DNA of 64,000 nucleotides from Novosphingobium sp. MW5 (lineage in GTDB: Bacteria > Pseudomonadota > Alphaproteobacteria > Sphingomonadales > Sphingomonadaceae), in the NCBI GenBank assembly GCA_025938935.1, contig JAPCWB010000001.1:2976001-3040000 (forward strand), read 5' to 3'. The position numbers and the translations under genes were made by a program. The notes beneath the pieces were generated by a model. That model worked only from the letters and a program-made list of their open reading frames with translations. It had not been told where the DNA came from and did not search any database. How positions within the stretch are numbered: position 1 is the stretch's first letter; every line of letters starts with the position of its first letter. This document shows, piece after piece, positions 17,994 to 26,950 of this stretch.

Positions 17994-18758
17994 GTGACCT
18001 ATTGCGTCGGAATGTTGATCGATAACGGGCTCGTGATGATGAGCGACACCCGCACCAATGCTGGCGTCGACAATATCTCGACCTTCCGCAAGATGTTCCA
18101 CTGGTCGGTTCCGGATGACCGGGTGATTACCCTGCTCACCGCCGGCAACCTCGCCACCACGCAGTCGGTGCTCAGCCAGCTGGAAGAGCGCAACAAGGCC
18201 CCGGCCGAGCGGCATAATTCCCTGCTTGAGGCGCCGACCATGTTCCAGGTGGCGACTCAGGTGGGCAAGCTGCTCAACGACACGATCGCAGCCCAGCGCG
18301 CGGAGCATGGGCAGGAAGGCTCGGACAAGATGTTCCAGGCCTCAATCATCGTCGCCGGCCAGATCAAGGGCATGGAGCCCCGCCTGTTCCTTGTCTACCC
18401 GGAAGGCAACTTCATCGAGGCGAGCTTCGATACGCCCTATTTCCAGATCGGTGAGACCAAGTACGGCCGGCCTATCCTGGTGCGCGGCTATTCACGGGAC
18501 ATGAGCTTTGAAGACGCGATCAAGCTGATGCTCGTCAGCTTCGATTCGACGATCAAGGCCAACCTGACGGTGGGCCCACCGCTCGACCTGCTGGTCATGG
18601 AGCGGGACAATTTCGTGCCGATCCACAGCCGCCGGATCATGGCCGACGACCCCTATCTACGCGCAGTTTCGGTTGGCTGGGGCGAGGCTTTGCGCCGGGC
18701 CTTCCATGACTTGCCGGACTATGACCTGAACGTCGATCAGGCCGCGGCGGCAGAATAG
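17994..18758 (+). CDS. Anbu: proteasome-like Ntn hydrolase
   Basis: This 254-residue protein is the bacterial ancestral beta-subunit (Anbu) relative of proteasome beta subunits and HslV. After removal of the GTG-encoded Met the N-terminus is TYCVGM, giving a catalytic Thr1, with Asp17 (SDTRTNAG) and Lys32 (STFRKMF) in the places of the proteasome triad. It lacks a propeptide. No partner ATPase (HslU, ClpX or Mpa type) is encoded nearby. The gene follows the transglutaminase gene by 26 bases, with GAAAGAGGA as ribosome-binding site, and ends at a terminator. Anbu co-occurs with ATP-grasp, alpha-E and transglutaminase genes in many proteobacteria; its natural substrate is not established. Confidence 0.93.
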   Translation: MTYCVGMLIDNGLVMMSDTRTNAGVDNISTFRKMFHWSVPDDRVITLLTAGNLATTQSVLSQLEERNKAPAERHNSLLEAPTMFQVATQVGKLLNDTIAAQRAEHGQEGSDKMFQASIIVAGQIKGMEPRLFLVYPEGNFIEASFDTPYFQIGETKYGRPILVRGYSRDMSFEDAIKLMLVSFDSTIKANLTVGPPLDLLVMERDNFVPIHSRRIMADDPYLRAVSVGWGEALRRAFHDLPDYDLNVDQAAAAE

Positions 18759-18760
18759 AA

Positions 18761-18783
18761 AAGGGCGGCCAATGGCCGCCCTT
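18761..18783. terminator. Bidirectional hairpin terminator between Anbu and rpmE
   Basis: A ten-base-pair perfect inverted repeat, AAGGGCGGCC and GGCCGCCCTT separated by AAT, lies immediately after the Anbu stop. It faces the end of the convergent rpmE. The A/T edges could serve as short U tracts in both directions. Confidence 0.75.
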
Positions 18784-18806
18784 CGCATTTCCATTGCTGG
18801 AAAAGC

Positions 18807-19031
18807 TTACTTCTTGAGCGTGAGCCCGCCGAAGCGCTTGTTGAACTGGGCAACGCGGCCGCCGGTGTCGAGCTGACGGGTGCCGCCGGTCCATGCCGGG
18901 TGCGAGGTGGGATCGATTTCGAGCACCAGCGTGTCGCCTTCCTTGCCCCAGGTGGAGCGAGTTTCGAACACGGTGCCGTCAGTCATCTGCACCTTGATCA
19001 TGTGGTAATCGGGATGGACGTCGGCCTTCAT
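18807..19031 (-). CDS. rpmE: 50S ribosomal protein L31
   Basis: L31 is a peripheral protein of the large ribosomal subunit. The 74-residue protein begins [20 protein letters not shown] and contains SHPAWTG and FNKRFGGLT, typical of L31. The zinc-binding CxxC of the C+ form is absent, so this is the C- (zinc-independent) type. The start is the ATG of MKADVHP; longer open frame upstream has no family similarity. It is separated by about 380 bp from fabZ and ends at a shared terminator. Confidence 0.95.
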   Translation of the reverse strand: MKADVHPDYHMIKVQMTDGTVFETRSTWGKEGDTLVLEIDPTSHPAWTGGTRQLDTGGRVAQFNKRFGGLTLKK

Positions 19032-19408
19032 AGTCTCACACTTTCGTTGTGGCCGGTTCCGACCGGCCTGAAATGGAAGGCGCGCGCATAGCGCCCGGCG
19101 CGCGGTTTGGCAAGGCGATCCGGGGAAATTCGGCGGCCCCGCCCTGCCCCGGTGACACACCGGTTGACAGGTCAATCATGCCGAACAGCCTAAACCGCAC
19201 ATTCCCGCCAAATTCCTGCCCTTCGGGGTTACACAAGGCGACACCCCTGTCACCCTGAATAGATCAGCATAATCAGCAGGTTAAACCGAAAAAGGTGACA
19301 TATCGCGCATTTCAGGCGACGAGGGTTCCAACGATGTCAAAGAGCGATCGGCCGAAACCTGACAGGACCGGCCGATGTAGGAAAGCTCTTTGAACAGGTT
19401 GCGGTGGC
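19032..19408. other. Intergenic region with a strong imperfect palindrome, no gene seen
   Basis: This stretch lies between fabZ and rpmE, both on the minus strand. It should carry the rpmE promoter and leader. Its only clear structure is a long palindrome at 19337-19393, listed separately. No open frame with a credible start and family likeness was found. Confidence 0.6.
19337..19393. repeat. Two-part imperfect palindrome (structured RNA or binding-site candidate)
   Basis: The outer arms TCAAAGAGC (19337) and GCTCTTTGA (19385) pair perfectly over nine bases. The inner arms ATCGGCCG (19347) and CGGCCGAT (19369) pair over eight. The apical loop is 14 bases and the right side has an eight-base bulge. 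It begins 16 bases after the fabZ stop and has no U run, so it is not a standard terminator. The function is unknown. Confidence 0.55.
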
Positions 19409-19879
19409 TTAGCTGTCCGCAATCATCGCGGTGAAGTTGACCTCGCAGGTCACCTTGCCGTCGACCGAGGCCTTGCCCCAGAACTTGCACACGCGGGCGC
19501 GCTTCTGCACGAAGCCGGCTTCGAGGTTGAGCAGAACGCCCGGTTCCACCGGCGCACGGAACTTCGCGTCCTCGATCGCCATGAAATAGACCAGCTTGCC
19601 GGTCCCGGCGAGGCCGAGGGTTTCGATGGCGAGGATGCCGGCGGCCTGCGCCAGTGCCTCTATCTGCAGCACGCCCGGCATGATCGGACGGCCGGGGAAG
19701 TGCCCCTGGAAGAAGCCTTCGTTGAAGCTGACCGCTTTGACCGCGTGAATCTCGCCATCGGGAACGAGACTGACCACGCGATCAACCAGCAGCATCGGGT
19801 AACGGTGCGGCAGCGCCGCGAGGATGCCCTTGATGTCGAGCGACTTGGGCTCGACCGAGCCCGACGTTTCCTCACTCAT
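19409..19879 (-). CDS. fabZ: 3-hydroxyacyl-ACP dehydratase FabZ
   Basis: FabZ removes water from 3-hydroxyacyl-ACP in type II fatty acid elongation. The 156-residue protein has [11 protein letters not shown], the catalytic histidine in [16 protein letters not shown] and the helix ALAQAAG, with the active glutamate in the IEALAQ segment. It closes the rseP-bamA-ompH-fabZ run, an order common in proteobacteria, where lpxD, lpxA and lpxB often lie between or after. Those lpx genes are not in this run. The start ATG is 22 bases after the ompH stop. Confidence 0.96.
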   Translation of the reverse strand: MSEETSGSVEPKSLDIKGILAALPHRYPMLLVDRVVSLVPDGEIHAVKAVSFNEGFFQGHFPGRPIMPGVLQIEALAQAAGILAIETLGLAGTGKLVYFMAIEDAKFRAPVEPGVLLNLEAGFVQKRARVCKFWGKASVDGKVTCEVNFTAMIADS

Positions 19880-19901
19880 GGCGCTGCCCCTGCCCTAAGC
19901 C

Positions 19902-20639
19902 TTAGCGGCCTTTGGTCTTCTTGCCGGTCGCCGCCGGTGCGGGGGTTGCGGCCGGAGCCGCCGCCGGAGCCGCCGCGCCCTGCTGGGCAGCCTGCTGAGC
20001 CTTGGCTTCTCGCACTTCACGCGGCTCCCAGCCAGCCGGCGGGACCAGCTGTGCCGAAGGCAGCAGCGTGTTCAGCTCGGTCAGGATCGCCTGGTTCATG
20101 TTGTAGGCGTTGGTGGTGGCGACAACGGCCGAGGGATTGAGCAGCAGCGTGACGCGCTGCTTGGTCATCGCCGTGTTGATTGCCGTGTTCAGCTTTTCGC
20201 CGATCTGTTCCTGGACATAGGCTTCCGAATAGGAAACCGGCTGCAGCAGGCGCTGCAGTTCCTGCGTGCCGCTGGCTTCCATCGCCTGGATGGCCTGGGC
20301 CTGCTGGGCAAGTGCCTGCTGGTTGGCGTTGGGCACCGCGCGATCCGCGTTGAACTTGGTGACCATGCCGTTGATCTGGTCGGCGATCTGCTTGCGGCGC
20401 GCTTCGGCCGCATCATAGGTCGCCTTGTAGGTAACCGGACGCTGGCTCTGCGCGGTCTTGAACGCGTTCGAGTTGACGATGATCAGGTCGATGTTCGCAA
20501 TGCCGAGGCCCGGAACGGTGATTCCGGTTGCCGCCGGGGCGGCAGGTGCCGGTGCCGCAGCAGGGGTCTGTGCGATCGCGGGCTGGATGACAGTTGCCAG
20601 CGCGGCGGCGGCAGTGGCTGCCTTGAGAAGGGTGTTCAT
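19902..20639 (-). CDS. OmpH/Skp-family periplasmic chaperone
   Basis: This is a periplasmic chaperone of the Skp/OmpH family that is expected to hold unfolded outer-membrane proteins for BamA. The signal peptide is MNTLLKAATAAAALATVIQPAIAQ. After a proline/alanine-rich linker comes a coiled-coil-like region (about residues 75-150, rich in Gln, Ala and Lys). The C-terminus is another Ala/Pro-rich tail ending TGKKTKGR. At 245 residues it is longer than enteric Skp (about 160) because of the low-complexity ends. The ATG overlaps the bamA stop region, which supports co-expression. Confidence 0.88.
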   Translation of the reverse strand: MNTLLKAATAAAALATVIQPAIAQTPAAAPAPAAPAATGITVPGLGIANIDLIIVNSNAFKTAQSQRPVTYKATYDAAEARRKQIADQINGMVTKFNADRAVPNANQQALAQQAQAIQAMEASGTQELQRLLQPVSYSEAYVQEQIGEKLNTAINTAMTKQRVTLLLNPSAVVATTNAYNMNQAILTELNTLLPSAQLVPPAGWEPREVREAKAQQAAQQGAAAPAAAPAATPAPAATGKKTKGR

Positions 20640-23533
20640 CAGAATTGCGTTCCTACGTTGAAAGTGAATGACTTGGTGTCGTCGCCCGGCTGCTTGAGCA
20701 GGGTCTTGGCAAAATCGAGACGGAAGGGACCGAACGGCGAGTTCCAGTTGAAGCCGATGCCGATCGAGACACGCGGCTTCCAGCTATCGCCAAGGAAGAA
20801 TTCCTTGAACGCCGTGTTTCCGCCGAGTGCCGAGTTCGCGGTCAGGCTGACGCCGGTCGGGGTACAGGCAAAAGTAGTGTTGGAATTGGTCGCACTGGTG
20901 ACCTGCGACAGCTTGGTCACCTCGCACACGCCCGAAGCGTTGAGCGCGGTTTCGTCAATCTGCGAATAGAGCGGCAGGCCGGTGGTCGGATCGCGCTGCG
21001 CGATGAAGACCTGGCCGGACGGATTGTCGATCACGCCATCGTTGTTGAGGTCAGCCGTATCGATAAGCGAAGGCCGCTTGATGCTCCACACTGCGCCGGC
21101 ATCGAGGAAGATCGAGGGGCGGATGCCCATTTCGCGCGCGCCGGAGCCGAGCGGGATTTCGAGTTCCATACGGCCAAGGTAGTAGTAGCGGCCGCCGATG
21201 GCGTCGTCCTGCCAGGTATCGCGGTCGCCCGAAACACCGCCGGCTTCCAGATAGGTCTGGCCATCGGTGCAGTCCTTGATCGAATTCGCGGCGGTGCGCA
21301 CGGCAGCTGTGCCTGCCGTCGTCCCGCTGGCCGGAACTGCCGGCGTGAAGCAGTAGTTGCCCGTGGTGAACACGCCCGGTGTGTCGACATAGGTCTTGCG
21401 CAGCACGCGGGGGCCGACGCCGCGGATGTCGAAGCCGCGGATCTGAGGTTCACCGAGGTAGAAGCGGTCGGTCAGGCGCACGTCGCCGCCGTTGTTCAGC
21501 CCCTTGATCACGCCGCCTTCGCCCGAGATCGAGAAGATGAAGCCCTTGCCAACCGGCCAGTACTTCGCGGCATTGAGCGAGAGACGCGCATACTTCACCG
21601 AACCGCCGAGGCCAGCGAATTCGCCGGTGACCGAAACCGTGTGACCACGGCTCGGACGCACGCGGTTGTCGAGCGTGTCGTAAATCCAGGTCAGGCCCAG
21701 GCTGGAAGTCGTGCGCTTGCCGATGGCATCGCAAAGATAGCGGCCGGCAAGCAGCGGATCGCAGACGCCGCCCGAATAGAACTGGTTCTGGTCCAGCGTC
21801 ACATCATCGATGTTGAACGTGTAGCGGCCGACCAGGCTGGTATATTCGGTCAGCGGCAGACCGGCGCGCATCTGGAAGCCGGTCGTGGTCTGGCCATAGA
21901 TCGTGTTGCGATCCTGACCGGAGAAGTTGAAGTTGTTGTAATCGCGGCGATAGATGTCCGCACCGAACGAGATGTTACGGTCAAACACATAGGGCTCGGT
22001 GAAGCTCAGCTGCGCCGACTTCGAATAGCGCGAATAGCTGACCGAGGCGCCCACCGTCTGGCCGCGGCCACGGAAGTTGCGCTGCTGGACCGAGGCCTGG
22101 AGGATGAAGCTTTCGATCGACGAGAAGCCGGCGGAAAGCTGGAGTTCGCCGGTGGGCTTTTCCTCGATGTCGGCCTTCAGCACGACGCGGTCCGGCGCGG
22201 AGCCCTGCTCCTGCTTGACCTCGAACTTTTCCTGGAAATAGCCGAGCGACTTGATGCGGTTGGTCGAACGCTTGACCTGCAGCGAGTTGAAGGCATCGCC
22301 TTCGGACAGGCGGAACTCGCGGCGGATCACCTTGTCCTGAGTCAGCGTATTGCCGTTGATTTCCACCTTCTCGACGTAGACGCGGGGCGCCTCCGCGATC
22401 TGGAAGGTGATCCCCATGGTGAGATCATCCTTGTTGCGTTCGTAATTCGGGTTCACGTCCGCAAAAGCATAACCGAAGGCACCGGCGGTCTGGTTCAGCT
22501 TGTCGATCGTGTCTTCGACCAGCTTGGCGTTGTACCAGTCATCCTTCTTCATCGGCAGCTGCTTGGCCAGCTGCTCACCGTCGAAGTCGCGCAGCTGGCT
22601 TTCCACTTTCACGTCGCCGAACTTGTAGCGCTGGCCTTCTTCCACCACGTAGGTGATGATGAAGTCCTTCTTGTCCGGCGTCAGTTCGGCCACGGCCGAA
22701 ACCACGCGGAAATCGGCATAGCCCTGCGTCAGGTAAAACTGGCGCAGCTTCTGCTGGTCATAGGCAAGCCGGTCCGGATCGTAGCTGTCCTTTGACGAGA
22801 ACAGGCGCCATGTGCGGCTCTGCTTGGTCAGCATTTCGCCGCGCAATTCGCCATCGTCGAACTTCTCGTTGCCGATGATGTTGATCTGGCGGACCTTGGA
22901 CTTGGGCCCTTCGTTGATTTCGAAAACGATATCGACGCGGTTCTGGTCCAGCATGACCATCTTCGGTTCGACCGTCGCGGCGAAGCGGCCCTGGCGCTTG
23001 TAGAGCTCGATGATGCGGGCAACGTCTGCACGGACCTTCGAGCGGGTGAAGATCTGGCGCGGGGCCAGCTTCACTTCGGGCGTCAGCTTCTCTTCCTTGA
23101 GGCGCTTGTTGCCTTCGTAGATGATGCGGTTGATGACCGGGTTTTCCTTGACCTGGACCACCACATTGCCGTTGCCGTCGCTGCGGACCTGAACGTCGGA
23201 GAACAACTCGGTCGCATAGAGGTCCTTCAGCGCCTGGTCGGCGCTGGCCTGGGTATAGGGCTGGTTCAGCCGCAGGCGGACGTAGGAAAGGATCGTGTCA
23301 CGCTCGAGCCGCTGGTTGCCGACCACGTCGAGCGAGCGGATGAGCTGCGGCGCGGGCGCTTCGGGAGCGGGCGCGGCAGCAGCCGGTGCGGGAGCAGGAG
23401 CAGCCGCGGGCGTGGGCGCTGCCTGCGCATATGCAGCTGCCGGGACGCCGGCCAGCACGGTGGTTGCCAGCAGGGCCGCCAACGTGCCCTTCTGAGCGCG
23501 CGCCGACTGGGGGAAATTCATCTTAGAAGCCAT
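20639..23533 (-). CDS. bamA: Outer membrane protein assembly factor BamA
   Basis: BamA is the central Omp85 barrel that inserts beta-barrel proteins in the outer membrane. It has a signal peptide (ending AAAYAQ), an Ala/Pro-rich spacer, five POTRA domains (about residues 60-430) and a 16-stranded barrel ending in FNVGTQF, a normal terminal aromatic. The barrel signature IRGF is present in PQIRGFDIRG, the place of the conserved VRGF loop. At 964 residues it is longer than E. coli BamA, mostly from loops near residues 720-760 and 800-880. The start MASKMNFPQ is chosen; in-frame GTG at 23554 and ATG at 23548, 23545 and 23521 are alternatives. It follows rseP and precedes ompH. Confidence 0.95.
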   Translation of the reverse strand: MASKMNFPQSARAQKGTLAALLATTVLAGVPAAAYAQAAPTPAAAPAPAPAAAAPAPEAPAPQLIRSLDVVGNQRLERDTILSYVRLRLNQPYTQASADQALKDLYATELFSDVQVRSDGNGNVVVQVKENPVINRIIYEGNKRLKEEKLTPEVKLAPRQIFTRSKVRADVARIIELYKRQGRFAATVEPKMVMLDQNRVDIVFEINEGPKSKVRQINIIGNEKFDDGELRGEMLTKQSRTWRLFSSKDSYDPDRLAYDQQKLRQFYLTQGYADFRVVSAVAELTPDKKDFIITYVVEEGQRYKFGDVKVESQLRDFDGEQLAKQLPMKKDDWYNAKLVEDTIDKLNQTAGAFGYAFADVNPNYERNKDDLTMGITFQIAEAPRVYVEKVEINGNTLTQDKVIRREFRLSEGDAFNSLQVKRSTNRIKSLGYFQEKFEVKQEQGSAPDRVVLKADIEEKPTGELQLSAGFSSIESFILQASVQQRNFRGRGQTVGASVSYSRYSKSAQLSFTEPYVFDRNISFGADIYRRDYNNFNFSGQDRNTIYGQTTTGFQMRAGLPLTEYTSLVGRYTFNIDDVTLDQNQFYSGGVCDPLLAGRYLCDAIGKRTTSSLGLTWIYDTLDNRVRPSRGHTVSVTGEFAGLGGSVKYARLSLNAAKYWPVGKGFIFSISGEGGVIKGLNNGGDVRLTDRFYLGEPQIRGFDIRGVGPRVLRKTYVDTPGVFTTGNYCFTPAVPASGTTAGTAAVRTAANSIKDCTDGQTYLEAGGVSGDRDTWQDDAIGGRYYYLGRMELEIPLGSGAREMGIRPSIFLDAGAVWSIKRPSLIDTADLNNDGVIDNPSGQVFIAQRDPTTGLPLYSQIDETALNASGVCEVTKLSQVTSATNSNTTFACTPTGVSLTANSALGGNTAFKEFFLGDSWKPRVSIGIGFNWNSPFGPFRLDFAKTLLKQPGDDTKSFTFNVGTQF

Positions 23534-23704
23534 GGTCCGTCCCATCATCGACACGCCGTATTCCGATCAAATGTGGCCGCAGTCAGGCGCGGGGCGCGCA
23601 GACGAAGGCCAAGAAATTTCCAGTCAGGCCCTCTGCCCGATGAAATGCCGGTTATCAAGCAATCAGTCCCTTCCCGCCCCCGGATTTCCGCTCCCGTCCA
23701 CCGG

Positions 23705-25087
23705 CTATTTGCCGAAGGGCAGCAACGAAGCGATATCGTTGATGGTCACGAACAGCATCAGGGCAAGCACGAAGGCCAGCCCGGTGCGGAACGCCCATTC
23801 CTGGCCCTTGGCATCGACCGGCCGGCGGCGAACAGCCTCGGCAGCATAGAATGCCAGGTGCCCACCATCGAGGGTCGGAATTGGCAATAGGTTGATGAAT
23901 GCCAAGTTAATCGAGATCAGCGCCACGAACCACACGAAGTTATCGAAGCCGAGCGAGAGGTGTTCACCCGAATATTTCGCGATTTTCAGCGGTCCGCCCA
24001 GTTCCTTGACCGATCGTTCGCCGGTGACGATCTGGACGATGCCGGTGACCATCATGCGCATGATTCCGGCGCACTGGTCGACCGACATGGTGGCCGCCTC
24101 AACCAGCCCGACCTTCTCGACCTTGCCGTAAGCAATGCCGATCTGGCCGATGGTGCGCTTCACGCCCTTTTCGTCGGTGCCGGAAACGGCGCCGACGTTG
24201 ACCGGCAAACGCTTTTCCTCGTCCCCGCGGCGAACCGTGACCGTGATCTTCTCACCCGGCCGCGCGACGATCAGGTCACGGACCTGGCGGAAGCTGCTGA
24301 CCGGCGTGTCGTTGATCGCGACAATCCGGTCGTTCGCCTCGATGCCTGCCTTGTCCGCTGGTGATCCGGGAACGGCCATGCGCACATTGGGGCTCGCGAA
24401 ATCGATGCCGAGGTCGGCGATGCGCCCTTCATTGCCGAACTGGTCCTTGACTGTCTGCGAGGTCAGCTTGACCGGCACGGTGAGCCTGCGCCCATCGCGC
24501 TCCACGCCCAGCTGGATCGTCCGGCCGGGATAGGGAAGCACGTGTTCGGCGATCTCGGTAGCGGAGGAAATCTCAGTACCATCGACCGAGACGACCCGGT
24601 CCCGCAGCTGGATCCCCGCCGTCCGGGCATCAGATTTCTCGGTGAAACCAGTCACTTCCGGCACTTCGACCGGCTTGCCGTAAATCGCATTGAAGGCAAA
24701 GAATATGGCCAGCGCGACGATGAGGTTGGCTACGGGGCCCGCCAGCACGATCAGCGAACGCTTCCAGATCGGCTGGGTGGCGAAGGCGTGGCTGCGCTCC
24801 TCGGTGGTCATGTGCGAGATCTTGTCGTCGTCCACCTGGCTCACGGCATTGCCGTCGCCCGCGAACTGGACATAGCCGCCCAGCGGCACGGCGGCGATGC
24901 GCCAGCGGGTACCGCGTTTGTCCGTCAGCCCCCACAGCTCACGCCCGAAGCCGATCGAGAAGACATCGCTCTTCACCCCCAACCAGCGGGCGACGAGATA
25001 GTGCCCCAACTCGTGCAGCACGACCAAAGGGCCGATGAGGAGGAGGAAGCCGATGATGGCCTGAAGGAAGGTTGGCAATCCGAACAA
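23705..25087 (-). CDS. rseP: Intramembrane zinc metalloprotease RseP
   Basis: RseP is a site-2 protease of the inner membrane that cleaves anti-sigma factors and remnant signal peptides. Zinc ligands are visible as HELGH (residues 25-29) and LDGGH near residue 410. Two PDZ-like domains lie between (about 135-220 and 225-310). The TTG at 25087 is taken as the start: it falls two bases after the dxr stop, with GGAG about 11 bases upstream, and gives the family-like N-terminus FGLPTFLQAIIGFLLLIGP. The frame stays open 16 codons further into dxr, so a start inside dxr cannot be excluded. Confidence 0.93.
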   Translation of the reverse strand: MFGLPTFLQAIIGFLLLIGPLVVLHELGHYLVARWLGVKSDVFSIGFGRELWGLTDKRGTRWRIAAVPLGGYVQFAGDGNAVSQVDDDKISHMTTEERSHAFATQPIWKRSLIVLAGPVANLIVALAIFFAFNAIYGKPVEVPEVTGFTEKSDARTAGIQLRDRVVSVDGTEISSATEIAEHVLPYPGRTIQLGVERDGRRLTVPVKLTSQTVKDQFGNEGRIADLGIDFASPNVRMAVPGSPADKAGIEANDRIVAINDTPVSSFRQVRDLIVARPGEKITVTVRRGDEEKRLPVNVGAVSGTDEKGVKRTIGQIGIAYGKVEKVGLVEAATMSVDQCAGIMRMMVTGIVQIVTGERSVKELGGPLKIAKYSGEHLSLGFDNFVWFVALISINLAFINLLPIPTLDGGHLAFYAAEAVRRRPVDAKGQEWAFRTGLAFVLALMLFVTINDIASLLPFGK

Positions 25088-25088
25088 G

Positions 25089-26244
25089 TCAGGCAGGCTC
25101 CAGCTGCTGCGTGGCAAGCGCCCGCGCCTCGGCATCTACGGCAATCACTTCGGCAAGGGAAGCGGGCACCGGCGGGGCGTAGCGGTCCATCAGCCTTTCG
25201 ACCTCTACGGCGATGCGGGTGAACGGCAGCTTACCGGCAAGGAACGCGGCGACCGCAACCTCATTTGCGGCGTTGAGCACGGCCGGGGCCGCCCCGCCCG
25301 CCTCTGCCGCTGCGCGGGCCAGCCGCGTGGCGGGAAAGAGTTCTTCGTCGGGCGCACGGAAGGTCAGCTCGCCGACCGCAGCCAGATCAAGCGGCGCGCA
25401 GGGCGTATCCATGCGGCTCGGCCAGGCGAGACACGATGCGATCGGCACGCGCATGTCGCTGGGGCCAAGCTGTGCCAGCGTCGAACCGTCGCGGTATTCG
25501 ACCATGGAATGGATGATCGACTGCGGGTGGACGATGATCCGCAGCCGGTCGAGACCCACCGGGAACAGGTGATGCGCCTCGATCAGCTCGAGACCCTTGT
25601 TGAACATGGTGGCGCTATCGACGCTGATCTTGGCGCCCATGTCCCAGTTCGGGTGCTTGACGGCCTGCGCGGGGGTGGCCCGGGCAAGCTGGTCCGCCGT
25701 CCAGTCACGGAAGGGACCACCACTCGCCGTCAGGGTGATCGTGCGGACCTGCGCGGCATCATTGCCGGCAAGGCACTGGAAGATCGCGTTGTGCTCGCTG
25801 TCCATCGGCAGCAGCGTGGTGCCATGGCGCGCGACCGCGCTCATCATCACGTCGCCCGCGGAAACCAGCGCTTCCTTGTTGGCGAGCGCCACGGTGCGGC
25901 CCTGTTCGATTGCGGCCATTGTGGGGGCAAGGCCCGCGCAGCCGACGATAGCGGCCACGGTCATGTCTGCCGGACGGCTGGCCGCCTCGACCAGCGCCCC
26001 TGCCCCGCCCGCCGCCTCGACACCGCTGCCGGAGAGCGCCTCGCGCAGTTCCGGCAGGCAGGATTCGTCCGCCACGACTGCAACCTGCGCGCCAAACTCC
26101 CGCGCCAGCCGCGCCAGCTCGGCGGCACTGGCAATTCGCCGTGAGCGCCAAGACTTGCCACTTGTCCCGTTCACGCCGGATCAGGTCGAGCGTCGATGCG
26201 CCGATGGAGCCGGTGGCGCCAAGGATGGAAATGGAACGTGCCAT
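25089..26244 (-). CDS. dxr: 1-deoxy-D-xylulose 5-phosphate reductoisomerase, frame broken near the 5' end
   Basis: Dxr makes 2-C-methyl-D-erythritol 4-phosphate, the committed step of the MEP isoprenoid pathway. The start MARSISILGATGSIGAST with the NADPH-binding GATGSIG motif is in one frame up to LALTAN. From ASAAELARLAREFGAQ onward the protein is in another frame. Removing one T at about 26133-26134 fuses them into a normal 384-residue Dxr. Later motifs are intact: ANKEALVSAG, PMDSEHNAIFQ, TASGGPF, HPNWDMGAKISVDSATM. Since this is the sole isoprenoid route in such bacteria, a sequencing insertion is more likely than gene loss. The ATG overlaps the expected cdsA stop (TGATG). Confidence 0.9.
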
Positions 26245-26275
26245 CAGTTCAGGCCCAGCAGCCCGGCAGCGGCCA

Positions 26276-26950
26276 TCAGGATTCCCCGACGAATACCACG
26301 GCAAGCAGGCCGTCCACCCGATCGAACAGGCCGCCGTGGCCGGGGATCAGCTTGCCCGAATCCTTCACGCCGGCGCGGCGCTTCATCCAGCTCTCAAAGA
26401 AGTCGCCCGCCTGCGCGACCACGGCCGTGAAACAGCCAAAGAATACCGCCTGGCTCCACTGCGGCTGCGGCCCGCCGCCCGCGGCCTGATGCTGAAACGC
26501 CATCAGTCCCGCAAAAGCGAGCGATGCGCCCACCATGCCGCCAGCAAGTCCCGACCATGTCTTGGATGGACTGATCGAGGGGGCAATCTTGGGGCCGCCA
26601 AAGGTCCGCCCCGCGAAGTAGGCACCGATGTCCGTGCCGATCACCGCGAGGATCACGGAAAGTGAAGCTATTACCGGGAAGAACTCGCTACGCAGGAACA
26701 GCAGCATGGCCGTCGCGAAGCCGATGTAGAATATGCCGCCAAGGCTCCACAGCGTCTGCTGCATGGGCGTCGCGGCAAAGCCCCTCACCAGCCCGCGCCA
26801 TTCCCACAGGACGCCTGCCGCAATCGCGCCGACAAACAAAGCCCAGAGCCAGCCGCCGAGCCAAAGGGCAGTCCCGGCAACAGCAACCATGACGACGGCC
26901 GAAACCGCACGGGTGCCAAGGTCGCTCTTTTTCGCTTCACCGCCCGCCAT
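26276..26950 (-). CDS. cdsA: Phosphatidate cytidylyltransferase, C-terminus apparently shifted
   Basis: CdsA makes CDP-diacylglycerol from phosphatidate and CTP, the precursor used by PssA (encoded near 32 kb). It is polytopic, and the family signature is intact near the C-terminus (SWMKRRAGVKDSGKLIPG then HGGLFDRVD). As written the gene stops within the last membrane helix (AVVFVGES). Adding one G to the GGGG run at 26283-26286 would continue the helix as GGILMAAAGLLGLN and end at a TGA at 26244-26246 that overlaps the dxr ATG. That tidy junction suggests a missing base in the sequence. The family call is firm; the last dozen residues are in doubt. Confidence 0.92.
   Translation of the reverse strand: MAGGEAKKSDLGTRAVSAVVMVAVAGTALWLGGWLWALFVGAIAAGVLWEWRGLVRGFAATPMQQTLWSLGGIFYIGFATAMLLFLRSEFFPVIASLSVILAVIGTDIGAYFAGRTFGGPKIAPSISPSKTWSGLAGGMVGASLAFAGLMAFQHQAAGGGPQPQWSQAVFFGCFTAVVAQAGDFFESWMKRRAGVKDSGKLIPGHGGLFDRVDGLLAVVFVGES

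Noticed and set aside
21641..22795. 384-codon antisense open frame over bamA
   Set aside because: No recognisable domain; bamA in the other strand is certain.
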